Origin: Bremerella cremea
GTDB taxonomy: Bacteria; Planctomycetota; Planctomycetia; Pirellulales; Pirellulaceae
Length of the DNA: 64,000 nt
Reading direction: 5' to 3'
Assembly (NCBI RefSeq): GCF_003335505.1
Contig: NZ_QPEX01000034.1
Coordinates: 155,823-219,822, forward strand
Part shown: one piece after another, positions 35,311-44,692 of the stretch
Position numbering within the stretch: the first letter of the stretch is position 1
How the letters are laid out: every line of letters begins with the position of its first letter
Notes under the pieces: model-generated
What the model saw: the letters and a program-made list of their open reading frames with translations, nothing else
Told to the model about the DNA's origin: nothing
Database searches by the model: none
Made by a program: the position numbers and the translations under genes

Positions 35311-36009
35311 ATGCCGTTTACGTTAGACAATGTGGTGCCGTGGGGGCGTTCCTTAGATGAATATGTACGCATGTTCGATCTAGAGAAGTTATCACCGGAT
35401 TGCCGGCTTTTGGGGTGCGCTGATGGGCCGGCGGCGTTTAATGCGGGGTGGACACGGTGCGGCAGGCAGATCGTTTCATGCGATCCGCTGTACTACTTTA
35501 CGGCAGAGGAAATTCAGGGACGCATCGATGCTTGTTTCCAGATGGTGCTGCAGCAAACGCGCGAGAACCAAGATGGCTTCGTCTGGAACAAAACGATTTC
35601 CGATATCGAAACGCTCGGGCAAGTCCGCAGCCAGTCAATGCAAACCTTCCTCAAGGATTATCCGCACGGCTTGCAAGAAGGACGCTACGTTGCGGCCGAG
35701 TTGCCAGATCTCCCCTTCCCCGACGACCAGTTCGACGTGGCATTGTGCTCGCACTTTTTGTTTTTGTACGGCGCGCTGGGGGCCGAGTTCCATCGTCGTT
35801 CAATCGCCAGCTTATTGCGTGTGGCCAGCCAGGTTCGCATCTTTCCCCTGCTCCAACTCGACCGACAGCCGAGCCCATTCGTCCGAGAAGTCATCCGCCA
35901 AGTCGAATTCGAAGGGCATACGGCAAAGATTGTTCGCGTGCCGTACGAGTTCCAGAAAGGTGCCAACGAGATGCTGGTACTCCAGAAGACGGGGACTGGC
36001 CGGAATTGA
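35311..36009 (+). CDS. SAM-dependent methyltransferase-like protein
   Basis: 232 residues, ATG two bases after the preceding stop. The Rossmann pattern is recognisable: LLGCADGPAAFNAGWTRCGRQIVSCDPLYYF (motif I and the acidic strand end), then LPDLPFPDDQFDVALCSHFLFLYGA (motif IV region) and FHRRSIASLLRVASQVRIFPLL. This matches class I SAM-binding proteins of bacterial genomes of unknown substrate. Confidence 0.75.
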   Translation: MPFTLDNVVPWGRSLDEYVRMFDLEKLSPDCRLLGCADGPAAFNAGWTRCGRQIVSCDPLYYFTAEEIQGRIDACFQMVLQQTRENQDGFVWNKTISDIETLGQVRSQSMQTFLKDYPHGLQEGRYVAAELPDLPFPDDQFDVALCSHFLFLYGALGAEFHRRSIASLLRVASQVRIFPLLQLDRQPSPFVREVIRQVEFEGHTAKIVRVPYEFQKGANEMLVLQKTGTGRN

Positions 36010-36067
36010 CTTCTGGACTATGTTATTTCGTTAACCGTTCGGCATCCCAGAATAGGATTCAACCACG

Positions 36068-36466
36068 ATGAGCACGGAAGGAACAACCCGCATTAAGCAG
36101 GTTATTTGCATGCGGCACGATTTGAAGATGCGACGGGGGAAGCAGATTGCTCAGGGGGCGCACGCGTCGATGGCGTTTCTGTGTGACAAGCTGCGCGAGA
36201 AAGGTTCGATTTCGCTGGCTGATTTTTCAGAGGTCGAGCAAATCTGGTTGTCGGAAGCGTTCGCCAAGGTTTGTTGCCGGGTTGATAGTGAAGAAGAGTT
36301 GATGGCCATTCACGATCAAGCGGTCGCAGCGGGGTTGTCGGTGCATTTGATCACCGATATCGGGCGGACCGAATTTCATGGCCAGCCGACACGGACTTGC
36401 CTGGCGATTGGGCCTGACTTGGTCGAGAAGATCGACCAGGTCACCGGACATTTGCAGCTGTTATAA
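36068..36466 (+). CDS. Pth2-type peptidyl-tRNA hydrolase
   Basis: 132 residues. Pth2 recycles peptidyl-tRNA and is the main form in archaea and eukaryotes, while most bacteria use the unrelated Pth. Signatures: KQVICMRHDLKMRRGKQIAQGAHASMAF, then HDQAVAAGLSVHLITDIGRTEF and PTRTCLAIGPDLVEKIDQVTGHLQLL. Whether the classical pth is also in this genome cannot be seen here. Confidence 0.92.
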   Translation: MSTEGTTRIKQVICMRHDLKMRRGKQIAQGAHASMAFLCDKLREKGSISLADFSEVEQIWLSEAFAKVCCRVDSEEELMAIHDQAVAAGLSVHLITDIGRTEFHGQPTRTCLAIGPDLVEKIDQVTGHLQLL

Positions 36467-36489
36467 GGCTACCGCACAAGAGGTTACGC

Positions 36490-37050
36490 ATGACTTGGGA
36501 CGACCAGTTCGGCCAACTTACTGTTGCTGCTGCCCAATTGCACGCAGGGCAAATTCGCAAGCAAGGAGGAATGCCGTACCTGATTCACCCTTTGCAAGTC
36601 GTCCAACGCATCTGTAGCTGGGGGATCGATCGCTATGCACACGGGGAGACTTGGAAAGCGGCTCTGTTTCATGATGCGATCGAAGATACCGAGGCGACGT
36701 CTGATTCGCTGCTTCCCTTGATTGGTGCGTCTGCCACGCGGTTGGTCGTCGCATTGACGTTCGATCCGGCGGTGCAAACGAAGGAAGCTTACTTGGCTGG
36801 GTTTCAAGACCAACACCGAACACCGACTGAAGCGGTGGTCGTGAAGTTGGCCGATCGATTTTGCAACGTCGAGGACTTTCTGCGGATCGATCCGTCTTAC
36901 GCGCGGATTTACTTCTGGAAAGCGGCAGCGGTGTACCAGGCCTTCGAGGCCAGGAAGAAGGAAATCACGTCGACGTTTGGCCGGGAGGTAGTCGCGGCCA
37001 TGCAATGTGATCTGGAAAACCTGACGACGGTGGTCGGTCCGGCAGCCTAA
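36490..37050 (+). CDS. SpoT-like HD phosphohydrolase (small alarmone hydrolase type)
   Basis: 186 residues. The HD pattern of RelA/SpoT hydrolase domains is present: YLIHPLQVVQRI, ALFHDAIEDTEAT (HD) and VVKLADRFCNVEDF. No synthetase or ACT/TGS domain follows. By family it would hydrolyse (p)ppGpp or a related nucleotide. It lies 23 bp after Pth2 and may share its transcript. Confidence 0.85.
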   Translation: MTWDDQFGQLTVAAAQLHAGQIRKQGGMPYLIHPLQVVQRICSWGIDRYAHGETWKAALFHDAIEDTEATSDSLLPLIGASATRLVVALTFDPAVQTKEAYLAGFQDQHRTPTEAVVVKLADRFCNVEDFLRIDPSYARIYFWKAAAVYQAFEARKKEITSTFGREVVAAMQCDLENLTTVVGPAA

Positions 37051-37080
37051 TCGCTTCCGCCCATCGCGGAACTAGCTAGG

Positions 37081-37821
37081 CTATTGCTTTTGAATCGCCC
37101 ACGGATCGTCGGCTGAATCGCGTGAGGCTTCCCAGCCGAGGGGCAAGTCGGCTAATTGCCGTACCGAGGGATCTTGGTTGACGATCTGTTGGAGACTCAC
37201 CACTTGGCCATCCTCGGTCTGGTTGGTGGTTCCGCAGGTAAACTGCCAATCTCCATCTTCATCGTGGCAAACATAGGTGATCAGGGCGTCTTGTTCCAGA
37301 ACCTGGCGTGTCGTAAAGACGGCCTGCGATTTGGGATTACCGAACGGCCATGCCTCGTCAACCGAAAGGTCTGGTTGAGCGTTGGCTAACTCGGCGTCGA
37401 AATTGGGTTGATCGGGGAAGTTGCCCTCTTGGTCAGGCCAAACGCACTGCAGCATGGGGAAGTCGTCTCCTTCGTGATACCAACGAGCGTAGCCGAACAA
37501 CGCGCGGTAATAACGCTTGTCGACCTGGCGAAATTTGCAGGGCAAATCGACCAGCACCTCGTCGCTGATGTCGCCGTCGTGGAACTGCTGGCCGCTGCGC
37601 ATCAATTCCCCTACTTGATTGATTAATTGGGCGACATCATCGGTATTGTCGATGCCAAAAACGCAGATTTCGGGCAGGCCGAGCGTGTGGTAGATGCCGA
37701 TCGAAAACGCGTAAGCCGGAAGCACTTCGGCATCTTCGATCATCACAATGTGCCAGCCGTAGGTCTCGATATCGGCCAGCGTCTTCTCGTCGTATTTGTC
37801 TTCGGGGGTTTGTTGAACCAA
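37081..37821 (-). CDS. DUF4262 protein
   Basis: 246 residues. The DUF4262 pattern is clear in the first 150: TLADIETYGWHIVMIEDAEVLPAYAFSIGIYHTLGLPEICVFG and RALFGYARWYHEGDDFPMLQCVWPD. A second part (VCHDEDGDWQFTCGT) follows that is also common in these proteins. Function unknown; many relatives are encoded next to immunity-like genes. Confidence 0.85.
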   Translation of the reverse strand: MVQQTPEDKYDEKTLADIETYGWHIVMIEDAEVLPAYAFSIGIYHTLGLPEICVFGIDNTDDVAQLINQVGELMRSGQQFHDGDISDEVLVDLPCKFRQVDKRYYRALFGYARWYHEGDDFPMLQCVWPDQEGNFPDQPNFDAELANAQPDLSVDEAWPFGNPKSQAVFTTRQVLEQDALITYVCHDEDGDWQFTCGTTNQTEDGQVVSLQQIVNQDPSVRQLADLPLGWEASRDSADDPWAIQKQ

Positions 37822-37831
37822 GCTTAGGCCT

Positions 37832-38356
37832 TTATAGAAGCTTCACTAACATCGCCACCATCAGGAAGGCGAGAAACAAAATCATGGAGCCAATCGAACC
37901 GATCATGCCCAGGTTGTGCGCCCATGTGAGCATCGTCCGCCCACTGGGATCGACACGTTCTTGTTCAATCCCTTCCAGGTCGGCATAGGCCATGCTCCAG
38001 GCGGCGACACTGAAAACCGGGCAGAAACCCATCAGGCCGGCAATTGCAAACATTAAACTCGCTGCTCCCCGATGGGGAAAGCAGTAGACGGCTTGGTTAT
38101 TGGTTTTGTGTACCTGGTGAAAAGGGATTCCAGAGCCAACTTCCTGAGGAAGAGCTAGAATTGGATAGTAGTGAGAAGATTTTTTCCAAATTTCGCTCGC
38201 CACCTCGCGGAGCTCGCACTCGTTGTCAATTCGACCCTCGAGAACCCATTGGTCAATCTCGCGAAGAGGAACAGGTCCAAAAATCTGCCCTTCGGGAATC
38301 CTGACATGAAATAAGGGATCGTCCTCGGACAGTGTGGCTTCAGGTTCCGATTGCAT
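37832..38356 (-). CDS. GYF-like domain protein with two membrane helices
   Basis: 174 residues. Residues about 14-62 match the GYF_2 pattern (FHVRIPEGQIFGPVPLREIDQWVLEGRIDNECELRE). The C-terminal half has two hydrophobic helices (ASLMFAIAGLMGFCPVFSVAAW, IGSIGSMILFLAFLMVAMLV) as in DUF4190-like proteins. A planctomycete-type architecture with unknown role. 10 bp upstream of the DUF4262 gene, same strand. Confidence 0.75.
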   Translation of the reverse strand: MQSEPEATLSEDDPLFHVRIPEGQIFGPVPLREIDQWVLEGRIDNECELREVASEIWKKSSHYYPILALPQEVGSGIPFHQVHKTNNQAVYCFPHRGAASLMFAIAGLMGFCPVFSVAAWSMAYADLEGIEQERVDPSGRTMLTWAHNLGMIGSIGSMILFLAFLMVAMLVKLL

Positions 38357-38419
38357 AGAAAACGCAGTTCAAATAATTCGGATAAAACAGTGAACTCGAG
38401 GTATCGTAGCGACTTTCCG

Positions 38420-38449
38420 CAACTACTGCCAGCTTGCTGGCAGTAGTTG
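38420..38449. promoter_or_regulatory. Perfect 13-bp palindrome in a divergent promoter region
   Basis: CAACTACTGCCAG, loop CTTG, CTGGCAGTAGTTG. It lies 64 bp upstream of the GYF gene start on one side and 137 bp upstream of 38586 on the other, with no T-tract. Either a regulator-binding site or an RNA hairpin in the leader. Confidence 0.6.
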
Positions 38450-38585
38450 TAATACACGTTGATTTGTAGCGCTTTTCAACCCTAGAATAAATCTAGCGGT
38501 ATTTTATTTTGTATTCTCTAAGAAGATTCGCTGCGCTGCCCTTCGCTGGAACCCTGGACCGCGCCCGGACTGTCTATCGCTAAGG

Positions 38586-39074
38586 ATGACGACCATGATG
38601 TTAGGGATTGGGATTTCTCTTGCGGTCTTTGTCGTGTTCACCGGGATTATAGTTGGCTTTGAAGGTTTTCAGGCCAGCCGACAGCATCGGCTGTCTGTTA
38701 TCAATCAAGAACACGCTAAGCAACTTTTTCGCCTGCGACGAGAATGGTTGGAAACGGAATTCATGAAGGTTGCTGCGGCAAGTGGCAAGCCTCGTGGGTT
38801 ACGGTGGGTCGATTGCGAGTTTGACGACGACGTCCAGTTCGCTTTTGACGAGGAAATCGGCCTTTTGCGGGCCTTTGTCTCGGTAACGATACGTTTCGAG
38901 GCCATCGAAGGAGGCGATATGGAAGAAGTGGAAGCGGTGGGTAATTTGCGTGCCGCAACCGGTGTCTTCGAGTACAACGGCACCGGCTGGGTTGCTAATC
39001 CCCGAGCGATTTTCAACCTCTCGCCAAATCAAGCGATCCAGCACTTTCGCCATCGATCGGTAACTATTGATTAA
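38586..39074 (+). CDS. Single-pass membrane protein, unknown function
   Basis: 162 residues. One N-terminal helix (IGISLAVFVVFTGIIVGFEGF) anchors a soluble domain with a short coiled stretch (QHRLSVINQEHAKQLFRLRREW) and a beta-rich end (LRAFVSVTIRFEAIEGGDMEEVEAVGN). A SD-like TAAGGATGA precedes the ATG. No family recognised. Confidence 0.65.
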   Translation: MTTMMLGIGISLAVFVVFTGIIVGFEGFQASRQHRLSVINQEHAKQLFRLRREWLETEFMKVAAASGKPRGLRWVDCEFDDDVQFAFDEEIGLLRAFVSVTIRFEAIEGGDMEEVEAVGNLRAATGVFEYNGTGWVANPRAIFNLSPNQAIQHFRHRSVTID

Positions 39075-39099
39075 TTTCGACCGCTGATGTTAGATTCTC

Positions 39100-39127
39100 G
39101 CCGCCAAAATAGGCGGCTTCTTTTTTC
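39100..39127 (+). terminator. Rho-independent terminator
   Basis: Short GC stem GCCGCC/GGCGGC with a 6-nt loop followed by TTCTTTTTTC, 25 bp after the stop of the preceding gene. Confidence 0.88.
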
Positions 39128-39240
39128 GAAAATGAGTTTGTGCGGCCGTCACAAAATCTCTCTCTCATTCGTCCGTCTCTCAGTGCTGCGACAATTGTCC
39201 AGTACGGTAGGTTTCTTTTGGGACGAAATTGAGGTATCCG

Positions 39241-39666
39241 ATGCGATTATTGTTATGGCTATTGGCGGTGGGGATTTTCACCGCAGTTGGGTATGCTGCC
39301 GGAAATTCTGGGCATCACGGCGAACAGGTGCAGCTGCTTGGTGCCCAAGATATTCAAGAGAAACTCGACGGGAGCGAAGCCCGCGTCTCGGTGGTGGAGG
39401 TCACGCTCGCCCCAGGCGAGCACGGCACGCCGCATCGCCACCCGGGACCTGTGTTTGGTTACGTGTTGGAAGGAGACTACGAACTAGGTGTCGACGACCA
39501 ACCCACCAAAGTGTTTCACACCGGCGAAACGTTCTACGAGCCAACGGGCTGCCTGCACCGGGTTTCTAAGAACCCATCCAAGGAAAAACGCACGCGTTTG
39601 ATTGCTGTCGTCGTTCACCCCCGCGAAGCGAAGGAGCTTGCCGTTCCGGAAGCGAAAAAGCATTAA
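39241..39666 (+). CDS. Exported cupin-domain protein
   Basis: 141 residues from the ATG at 39241 (MRLLLWLLAVGIFTAVGYAAG, signal peptide). The cupin metal site reads HGTPHRHPGPVFGYVLEGDYELGV, with the second motif GETFYEPTGCLHRVSKN. This layout matches small periplasmic cupins that bind a metal ion; reaction unknown. Confidence 0.88.
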   Translation: MRLLLWLLAVGIFTAVGYAAGNSGHHGEQVQLLGAQDIQEKLDGSEARVSVVEVTLAPGEHGTPHRHPGPVFGYVLEGDYELGVDDQPTKVFHTGETFYEPTGCLHRVSKNPSKEKRTRLIAVVVHPREAKELAVPEAKKH

Positions 39667-39802
39667 CGGCAGTAAGGATTCCACTCCATTAGTTGCTCCG
39701 TTCTGTTTGCCAGTTCGGATGCTCGGCTTGGAGGTATTGAAAGTCAAGCTTGTTCGCTAGGGAACTACTCGGACGGACAACCGCCGGATCCCAGGACAGC
39801 TT

Positions 39803-40058
39803 TTAGCCGGCAGCGCGAAGGGATTTTAGGTAGTGGTCCATGTCGATGGTCTGCACCGGGACGTTCTCTTCAATGGCCTGTGCACGGCCGCGATGCCAGC
39901 CGATTCGCCGCAGATCACGAAAACGGGTTCCAGCTGGGCCGAGGCATAACCGAGGTGGCGTCGTAAACGCCCGCCTCGGTTTCGATTTGCTTGGTTTGGG
40001 CTGGAAGAGTTGGAGCCATGGCGAACATGGCAATCAGGCTACTGAGGGCAATTCGCAT
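39803..40058 (-). pseudogene. Internally deleted FAD-dependent oxidoreductase
   Basis: The ATG at 40058 starts a signal peptide and the first strand (MRIALSSLIAMFAMAPTLPA, then TEAGVYDATSV), which jumps at once to the C-terminal end of a flavin oxidoreductase (VICGESAGIAA in one frame, QAIEENVPVQTIDMDHYLKSLRAAG in another). The middle several hundred codons are missing and at least one frameshift splits the tail. Confidence 0.7.
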
Positions 40059-40114
40059 GATGGCTTCTCGCTCAAAGAGGAACCGAAGCTAAGTCACGGC
40101 AAGAAACGAAAAAA

Positions 40115-40163
40115 GGCAGTGGAGATGCGTTGAGGTGACCCCCAACTCAATCTTTCCACTGCC
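40115..40163. terminator. Bidirectional hairpin terminator after acnA
   Basis: GGCAGTGGA pairs with TCCACTGCC around an inner TTGAG/CTCAA stem. T-runs lie on both outer sides (GCCGTTTTTC on the plus strand, TGCCTTTTTTCG on the minus), so it can end acnA transcripts and any plus-strand read-through. Confidence 0.85.
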
Positions 40164-40192
40164 GTTTTTCTCTTGTGTTTTACGAGCCGGTC

Positions 40193-42904
40193 TTACTTGG
40201 CGACTTTCAACAACTTCAGTAGCACGGTTTGCAGGATACCACCGTTACGGTAGTAATCGAGCTCTACCGGCGTGTCGATCCGGACCAACGCGTCGAAGGT
40301 GGTGACTTCGCCAGCGGCGTTCTTGGCCGAGACGGTGACCTTTTGCTGCGGCTTCAGGTCGTCGGAAACGTAAATGTCGTACGTTTCTTCGCCGGTCAGA
40401 CCGAGCGATTCCCACGATTCGTCCCCTGGGAATTCCAGCGGCAGCACGCCCATACCAATCAGGTTGCTGCGGTGGATACGTTCGAAGCTGGAAGCGATAA
40501 CCGCTTTCACGCCCAGCATAAACGTTCCCTTGGCGGCCCAGTCGCGCGAGCTACCGGTGCCGTATTCCTTGCCGGCGATCACGACCAGCGGCGTTCCTTC
40601 CGCCTTGTAGATCTCGGCAGCGTCGAAGATGGCCATCGTTTCGCCGTTGACGAAGCACTTGGTGTAACCACCTTCTTTTTCGGGGGTCAGGCGATTGCGG
40701 ATGCGGATGTTGGCGAACGTGCCACGGTGCATCACCCGGTCGTTACCACGGCGGGAACCGTAGCTGTTGAAATCGACCGGTTCGACGCCATGTTCCATCA
40801 GGTAGCGGCCAGCCGGGCTGTCTTTGGCGATGGCCCCGGCAGGCGAGATATGGTCGGTCGTGACCGAATCGCCCAGCAAAGCCAACACGCGGGCCCCGGT
40901 GATCGGCTGGATCGGATCGATGGTTTCCTTCACGTCGTCCAGGAACGGAGGCTCTTGGATGTAGGTGCTGGCAGAATCCCAAGTGTAAAGCTCGGAATCG
41001 GGCACCGAAATGGCATTCCAGTTCGGGTTCGATTCGTAGGCACTGTTGTACCGCTCTTGGAACATCTCAGGCGTGATCGCCTTTTCGATGGTTTCCAAGA
41101 TCTCGGCATTGGTTGGCCAGATGTCTTTCAGGTAAACCGATTCACCATCAGAAGACGTGCCCAGGGGCTCGGTTTCCAGGTCGATATCGACGGTACCGGC
41201 CAAGGCGTAAGCGACCACCAGCGGCGGGCTGGCCAAGTAGTTGGCCTTCACGTGCGGATTGACGCGGCCTTCAAAGTTTCGGTTACCACTGAGAACCGCC
41301 GAAGCGACCAGCGAACCTTTGGTGACTGCGTTGGCGACCGGATCTGGCAGCGGACCACTGTTGCCGATACAAGTGGTGCAGCCGTAACCAACCAGGTTAA
41401 AGCCCAGCTTTTCCAGGTCGTCCATCAATTCGGCTTTGACCAGGTAATCGGTCACCACGCGCGAGCCAGGGGCCAGGCTGGTTTTGACATAAGGTTTAAC
41501 CGTCAAACCCTTGTCGGCAGCCTTTTTGGCCAACAGGCCGGCGGCCAGCATCACGCTGGGGTTGCTGGTATTGGTGCAACTGGTGATCGCGGCAATCACG
41601 ACAGCACCATGGCCGATCTCGGTCGATTGGCCGTTTTCTTCTACGGTCGCTGTGCGAGTCAATTCGGCCGCTTCCAGGCCAAAGCCTCGATCGTTAGGAG
41701 GCGTGACCAGCGACTTTTGGAACTCGCTCTTCATGCTCTTCAACGACACGCGGTCTTGCGGACGCTTCGGACCGGCCAGGGAAGGTTCGACGGTCGACAG
41801 GTCAAGCGAAACCAGCGACGTGTAGGTCGGGGCCATCTCGTCGGTGCGGAACAGACCTTGTTCCTTGGTGTAGCGTTCAACGCGATCGACTTCCCCAGCG
41901 GTACGACCGGTACGGCGGAGATAATTGAGCGTCTCGGCATCGACCGGGAAGAAGCCCATCGTGGCACCATATTCTGGGGCCATGTTGGCGATGGTGGCTC
42001 GGTCGGCCAAGCTCATGTGCGAAACGCCAGGGCCGAAGAATTCGACGAACTTACCGACCACGCCTGCTTTACGCAAGATTTGGGTGATGGTCAGCACCAT
42101 GTCGGTCGCTGTGACGCCCGGAGGAAGCTTGCCGGTTAGCTCGAAGCCAACCACTTGGGGCGTGAGCATGTAAATCGGCTGACCCAGCATCACGGCTTCC
42201 GCTTCGATGCCACCCACGCCCCAACCAACAACGCCCAGGCCGTTGATCATGGTGGTGTGGCTATCGGTGCCGACCAGAGAGTCTGGTAATGCGACTTTGC
42301 CTTTTTCGTCTTCACGAACGAAGACACCCTTGGCCAGGTATTCTAGGTTCACTTGGTGAACGATACCGACATTCGGCGGAATAGCCGAGAAGTTCTTGAG
42401 CGACTTCTGCCCCCAACGCAGGAACTCGTAGCGTTCCTTATTGCGCTGGAATTCAAGGGCGACGTTTTCTTCCAGGGCCTGGTTGGTGCCGAACTTATCG
42501 ACCTGAACCGAGTGATCGATCACCAGGTCGACCGGGATCAGCGGATTGATCTTCGCCGGGTCACCCCCTAATCGCTGCATGGCACTTCGCATTGCGGCCA
42601 GGTCGACCACGCACGGCACACCGGTAAAGTCTTGCAAGACAACTCGGGCCGGCATGAACGGAAGTTCTGAGGGGTCGGGATTGGTGGCGTCCCAGTTGGC
42701 CAGCGATTTGACGTCATCTTCCGAGACGATATACCCGTCGCAATTGCGGAGCACAGATTCCAGCAATACGCGGATCGAGAAGGGAAGCTTGTCGATGTCC
42801 CCCAAGCCAGCGTCCTGCAACTTGCGAATGCGATAGATTCCCAAGTCCCCTTCCGCGGTGGAAAACACGTCTCTGGCGCCAAACGGGTCGAACTTTGCGG
42901 TCAT
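40193..42904 (-). CDS. acnA: Aconitate hydratase A
   Basis: 903 residues from the ATG at 42904 (MTAKFDPFGARDVF). TCA-cycle enzyme converting citrate to isocitrate with a 4Fe-4S cluster. Cluster cysteines are in SCTNTSNPSVM (near 440) and GCTTCIGNSG (near 505). Other blocks: VGTDSHTTMINGLGVVGWGVGG, GDSVTTDHISPAG, SYGSRRGNDRVMHRGTF, EYGTGSSRDWAAKG. Length and order are those of the IRP/AcnA type. It is monocistronic. Confidence 0.98.
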   Translation of the reverse strand: MTAKFDPFGARDVFSTAEGDLGIYRIRKLQDAGLGDIDKLPFSIRVLLESVLRNCDGYIVSEDDVKSLANWDATNPDPSELPFMPARVVLQDFTGVPCVVDLAAMRSAMQRLGGDPAKINPLIPVDLVIDHSVQVDKFGTNQALEENVALEFQRNKERYEFLRWGQKSLKNFSAIPPNVGIVHQVNLEYLAKGVFVREDEKGKVALPDSLVGTDSHTTMINGLGVVGWGVGGIEAEAVMLGQPIYMLTPQVVGFELTGKLPPGVTATDMVLTITQILRKAGVVGKFVEFFGPGVSHMSLADRATIANMAPEYGATMGFFPVDAETLNYLRRTGRTAGEVDRVERYTKEQGLFRTDEMAPTYTSLVSLDLSTVEPSLAGPKRPQDRVSLKSMKSEFQKSLVTPPNDRGFGLEAAELTRTATVEENGQSTEIGHGAVVIAAITSCTNTSNPSVMLAAGLLAKKAADKGLTVKPYVKTSLAPGSRVVTDYLVKAELMDDLEKLGFNLVGYGCTTCIGNSGPLPDPVANAVTKGSLVASAVLSGNRNFEGRVNPHVKANYLASPPLVVAYALAGTVDIDLETEPLGTSSDGESVYLKDIWPTNAEILETIEKAITPEMFQERYNSAYESNPNWNAISVPDSELYTWDSASTYIQEPPFLDDVKETIDPIQPITGARVLALLGDSVTTDHISPAGAIAKDSPAGRYLMEHGVEPVDFNSYGSRRGNDRVMHRGTFANIRIRNRLTPEKEGGYTKCFVNGETMAIFDAAEIYKAEGTPLVVIAGKEYGTGSSRDWAAKGTFMLGVKAVIASSFERIHRSNLIGMGVLPLEFPGDESWESLGLTGEETYDIYVSDDLKPQQKVTVSAKNAAGEVTTFDALVRIDTPVELDYYRNGGILQTVLLKLLKVAK

Positions 42905-43183
42905 CGTACTCGTTCTTTCTAATTTCGTATCTTCGTGAGGCAAATCGGTAGCAGTCCAGATTTTAACGAAACGAAAACGAATTGTCTTCCAGGGATCTTA
43001 GTTACGCCATTGGGTGGTGTGCGGGCGGGGCTTGCAGGTTTGTTGCAAGCTGGGAACCGGTTGTAACGCCTAGGCCGGTTGGGAAGTGTGGGAAAGTTGA
43101 TTCTTGCCCAGGATGACCTAGGCTTTCGACGAACTCTCTATTCTTCAATTTGCCCAAACGCGAACCAGACAAAGACCTTATCG

Positions 43184-44692
43184 ATGTCCGACCCGCTTAA
43201 AGAACTGCTTTCTCAACTGGCTGGCCACGTTCCCCAAAGTTCGACAAAAGAGGACTCGTGGGAGTTTGTAGAAGCGACTTCTCCGGAAGAAGAGGAGGAG
43301 GATAAATCGCTGGAAGCGATGATCTCGCGAATCAACAGCATGACCAGCAAAGGCTCGGACGACGAGGGGCTGTACGCTGCCAAGCCCGAGGCAAAGCACG
43401 AGAAGGAGGTCGTCCTCACGGAAGACCACGACACCCCCTTTTACCCTTGCGAGCCTCAGACGCTGCGCGAGGCCCAGCTTACCGGTACGGATGTCGAAGC
43501 GTTGTGTCTGAAGTTTCTGCTGACCGCTGGCGAGGCATCGGGGCGAGAAATTGCCGGCCAGTTGTGTCTTCCCTTTCTCGTCTTGGAAGAATGTTTGCGG
43601 AAGATGAAGTACGACCAGCTGGTGGTCTACAAAGATACCGCCCAGGCCGGTGACTACGTCTATTATTTAACCGACCTGGGAAGAGAACGGGCGCGGCGCT
43701 ATAACGAGTATTGTACCTACTACGGTTCGGCCCCCGTTTCGCTGAAAGACTACATTGCCAGTGTCCGGGCTCAATCGCTGGAAGGGCAATCTCCCAGCAT
43801 CGAGGCGCTCGAGCAAGCGTTTGAAGACCTGCTGATCAACAAGGCCATGTTCCGCCGCTTGGGGCCAGCCATCAATAGCGGCCGCGGTTTATTCCTGTAC
43901 GGTGCCCCGGGTAACGGTAAAACCAGCATCGCCGAACGCGTTACGCGCGCCTTTGGACGCTATATTTGGGTTCCTCGGGCAATCGGCATCGATGGAGAAA
44001 TTCTCCGCGTATTCGACCCCGCTGTGCATGACGAAGTTCCGCTAGAGGATGGACCAGGCATCTTGCAGCAGAACCGGATTGATCGCCGGTGGGTCCGGAT
44101 CAAACGGCCAACGATCGTCGTCGGCGGTGAATTGACGATGGAAAACCTGGAAATTAGCACCATCCAATCCACCGGCGTCAGCGAGGCCCCGCTGCAACTG
44201 AAGAGCAACTGCGGCACGCTGGTGATCGACGACTTTGGGCGTCAACGGATGAGTACCGACGAACTGCTTAACCGCTGGATTGTGCCGCTAGAAAAACGGT
44301 ACGACTTCTTAAATATGCGGGGCGGCAAGAAGATTCAGGTTCCCTTCGATCAGTTGATTGTTTTCTCGACGAACCTGGAACCTCGCGACTTGTGCGACGA
44401 CGCGTTCCTGCGACGAATTCCTTATAAGATCGAAGTGATCGATCCGACCGAAACGGAATTCCGGCAATTGTTCGACATCATGTGCCCGCTGCTTGGCTTT
44501 ACTTACAACGAAGAAGCGATCGATTATTTGATCGAGAATCACTACCGTAAGGTAAATCGCCCCTTCCGCTGTTGCCAGCCGCGCGATCTTTTAATGCAGG
44601 TTCGTAATATGTGTCTGTACGAGAACGCTCCGCTGGCGTTGTCGAAAGAGCATTTCGACGACGCGGTCGAGAACTATTTCGCCGTGATGTAG
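43184..44692 (+). CDS. AAA ATPase with N-terminal winged-helix-like region
   Basis: 502 residues from the ATG at 43184 (MSDPLKELLSQLAGHVP). The first 80 residues are acidic and low in structure. About 95-180 resembles a winged helix (DVEALCLKFLLTAGEASGREIAGQL, YYLTDLGRERARRYNEY). The AAA core has Walker A GAPGNGKTS (near 240), Walker B LVIDDFG (near 345), a sensor-like FSTNLEPRDLCDDAFLRRIPYKIEV and a C-terminal lid. A protein of this type is common in planctomycetes but its partner is unknown. Confidence 0.82.
   Translation: MSDPLKELLSQLAGHVPQSSTKEDSWEFVEATSPEEEEEDKSLEAMISRINSMTSKGSDDEGLYAAKPEAKHEKEVVLTEDHDTPFYPCEPQTLREAQLTGTDVEALCLKFLLTAGEASGREIAGQLCLPFLVLEECLRKMKYDQLVVYKDTAQAGDYVYYLTDLGRERARRYNEYCTYYGSAPVSLKDYIASVRAQSLEGQSPSIEALEQAFEDLLINKAMFRRLGPAINSGRGLFLYGAPGNGKTSIAERVTRAFGRYIWVPRAIGIDGEILRVFDPAVHDEVPLEDGPGILQQNRIDRRWVRIKRPTIVVGGELTMENLEISTIQSTGVSEAPLQLKSNCGTLVIDDFGRQRMSTDELLNRWIVPLEKRYDFLNMRGGKKIQVPFDQLIVFSTNLEPRDLCDDAFLRRIPYKIEVIDPTETEFRQLFDIMCPLLGFTYNEEAIDYLIENHYRKVNRPFRCCQPRDLLMQVRNMCLYENAPLALSKEHFDDAVENYFAVM

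Noticed and set aside
40229..42139. 636-codon open frame on the plus strand
   Set aside because: It is fully antisense to acnA, an intact and unmistakable gene; long antisense frames are common in codon-biased GC-rich genes.
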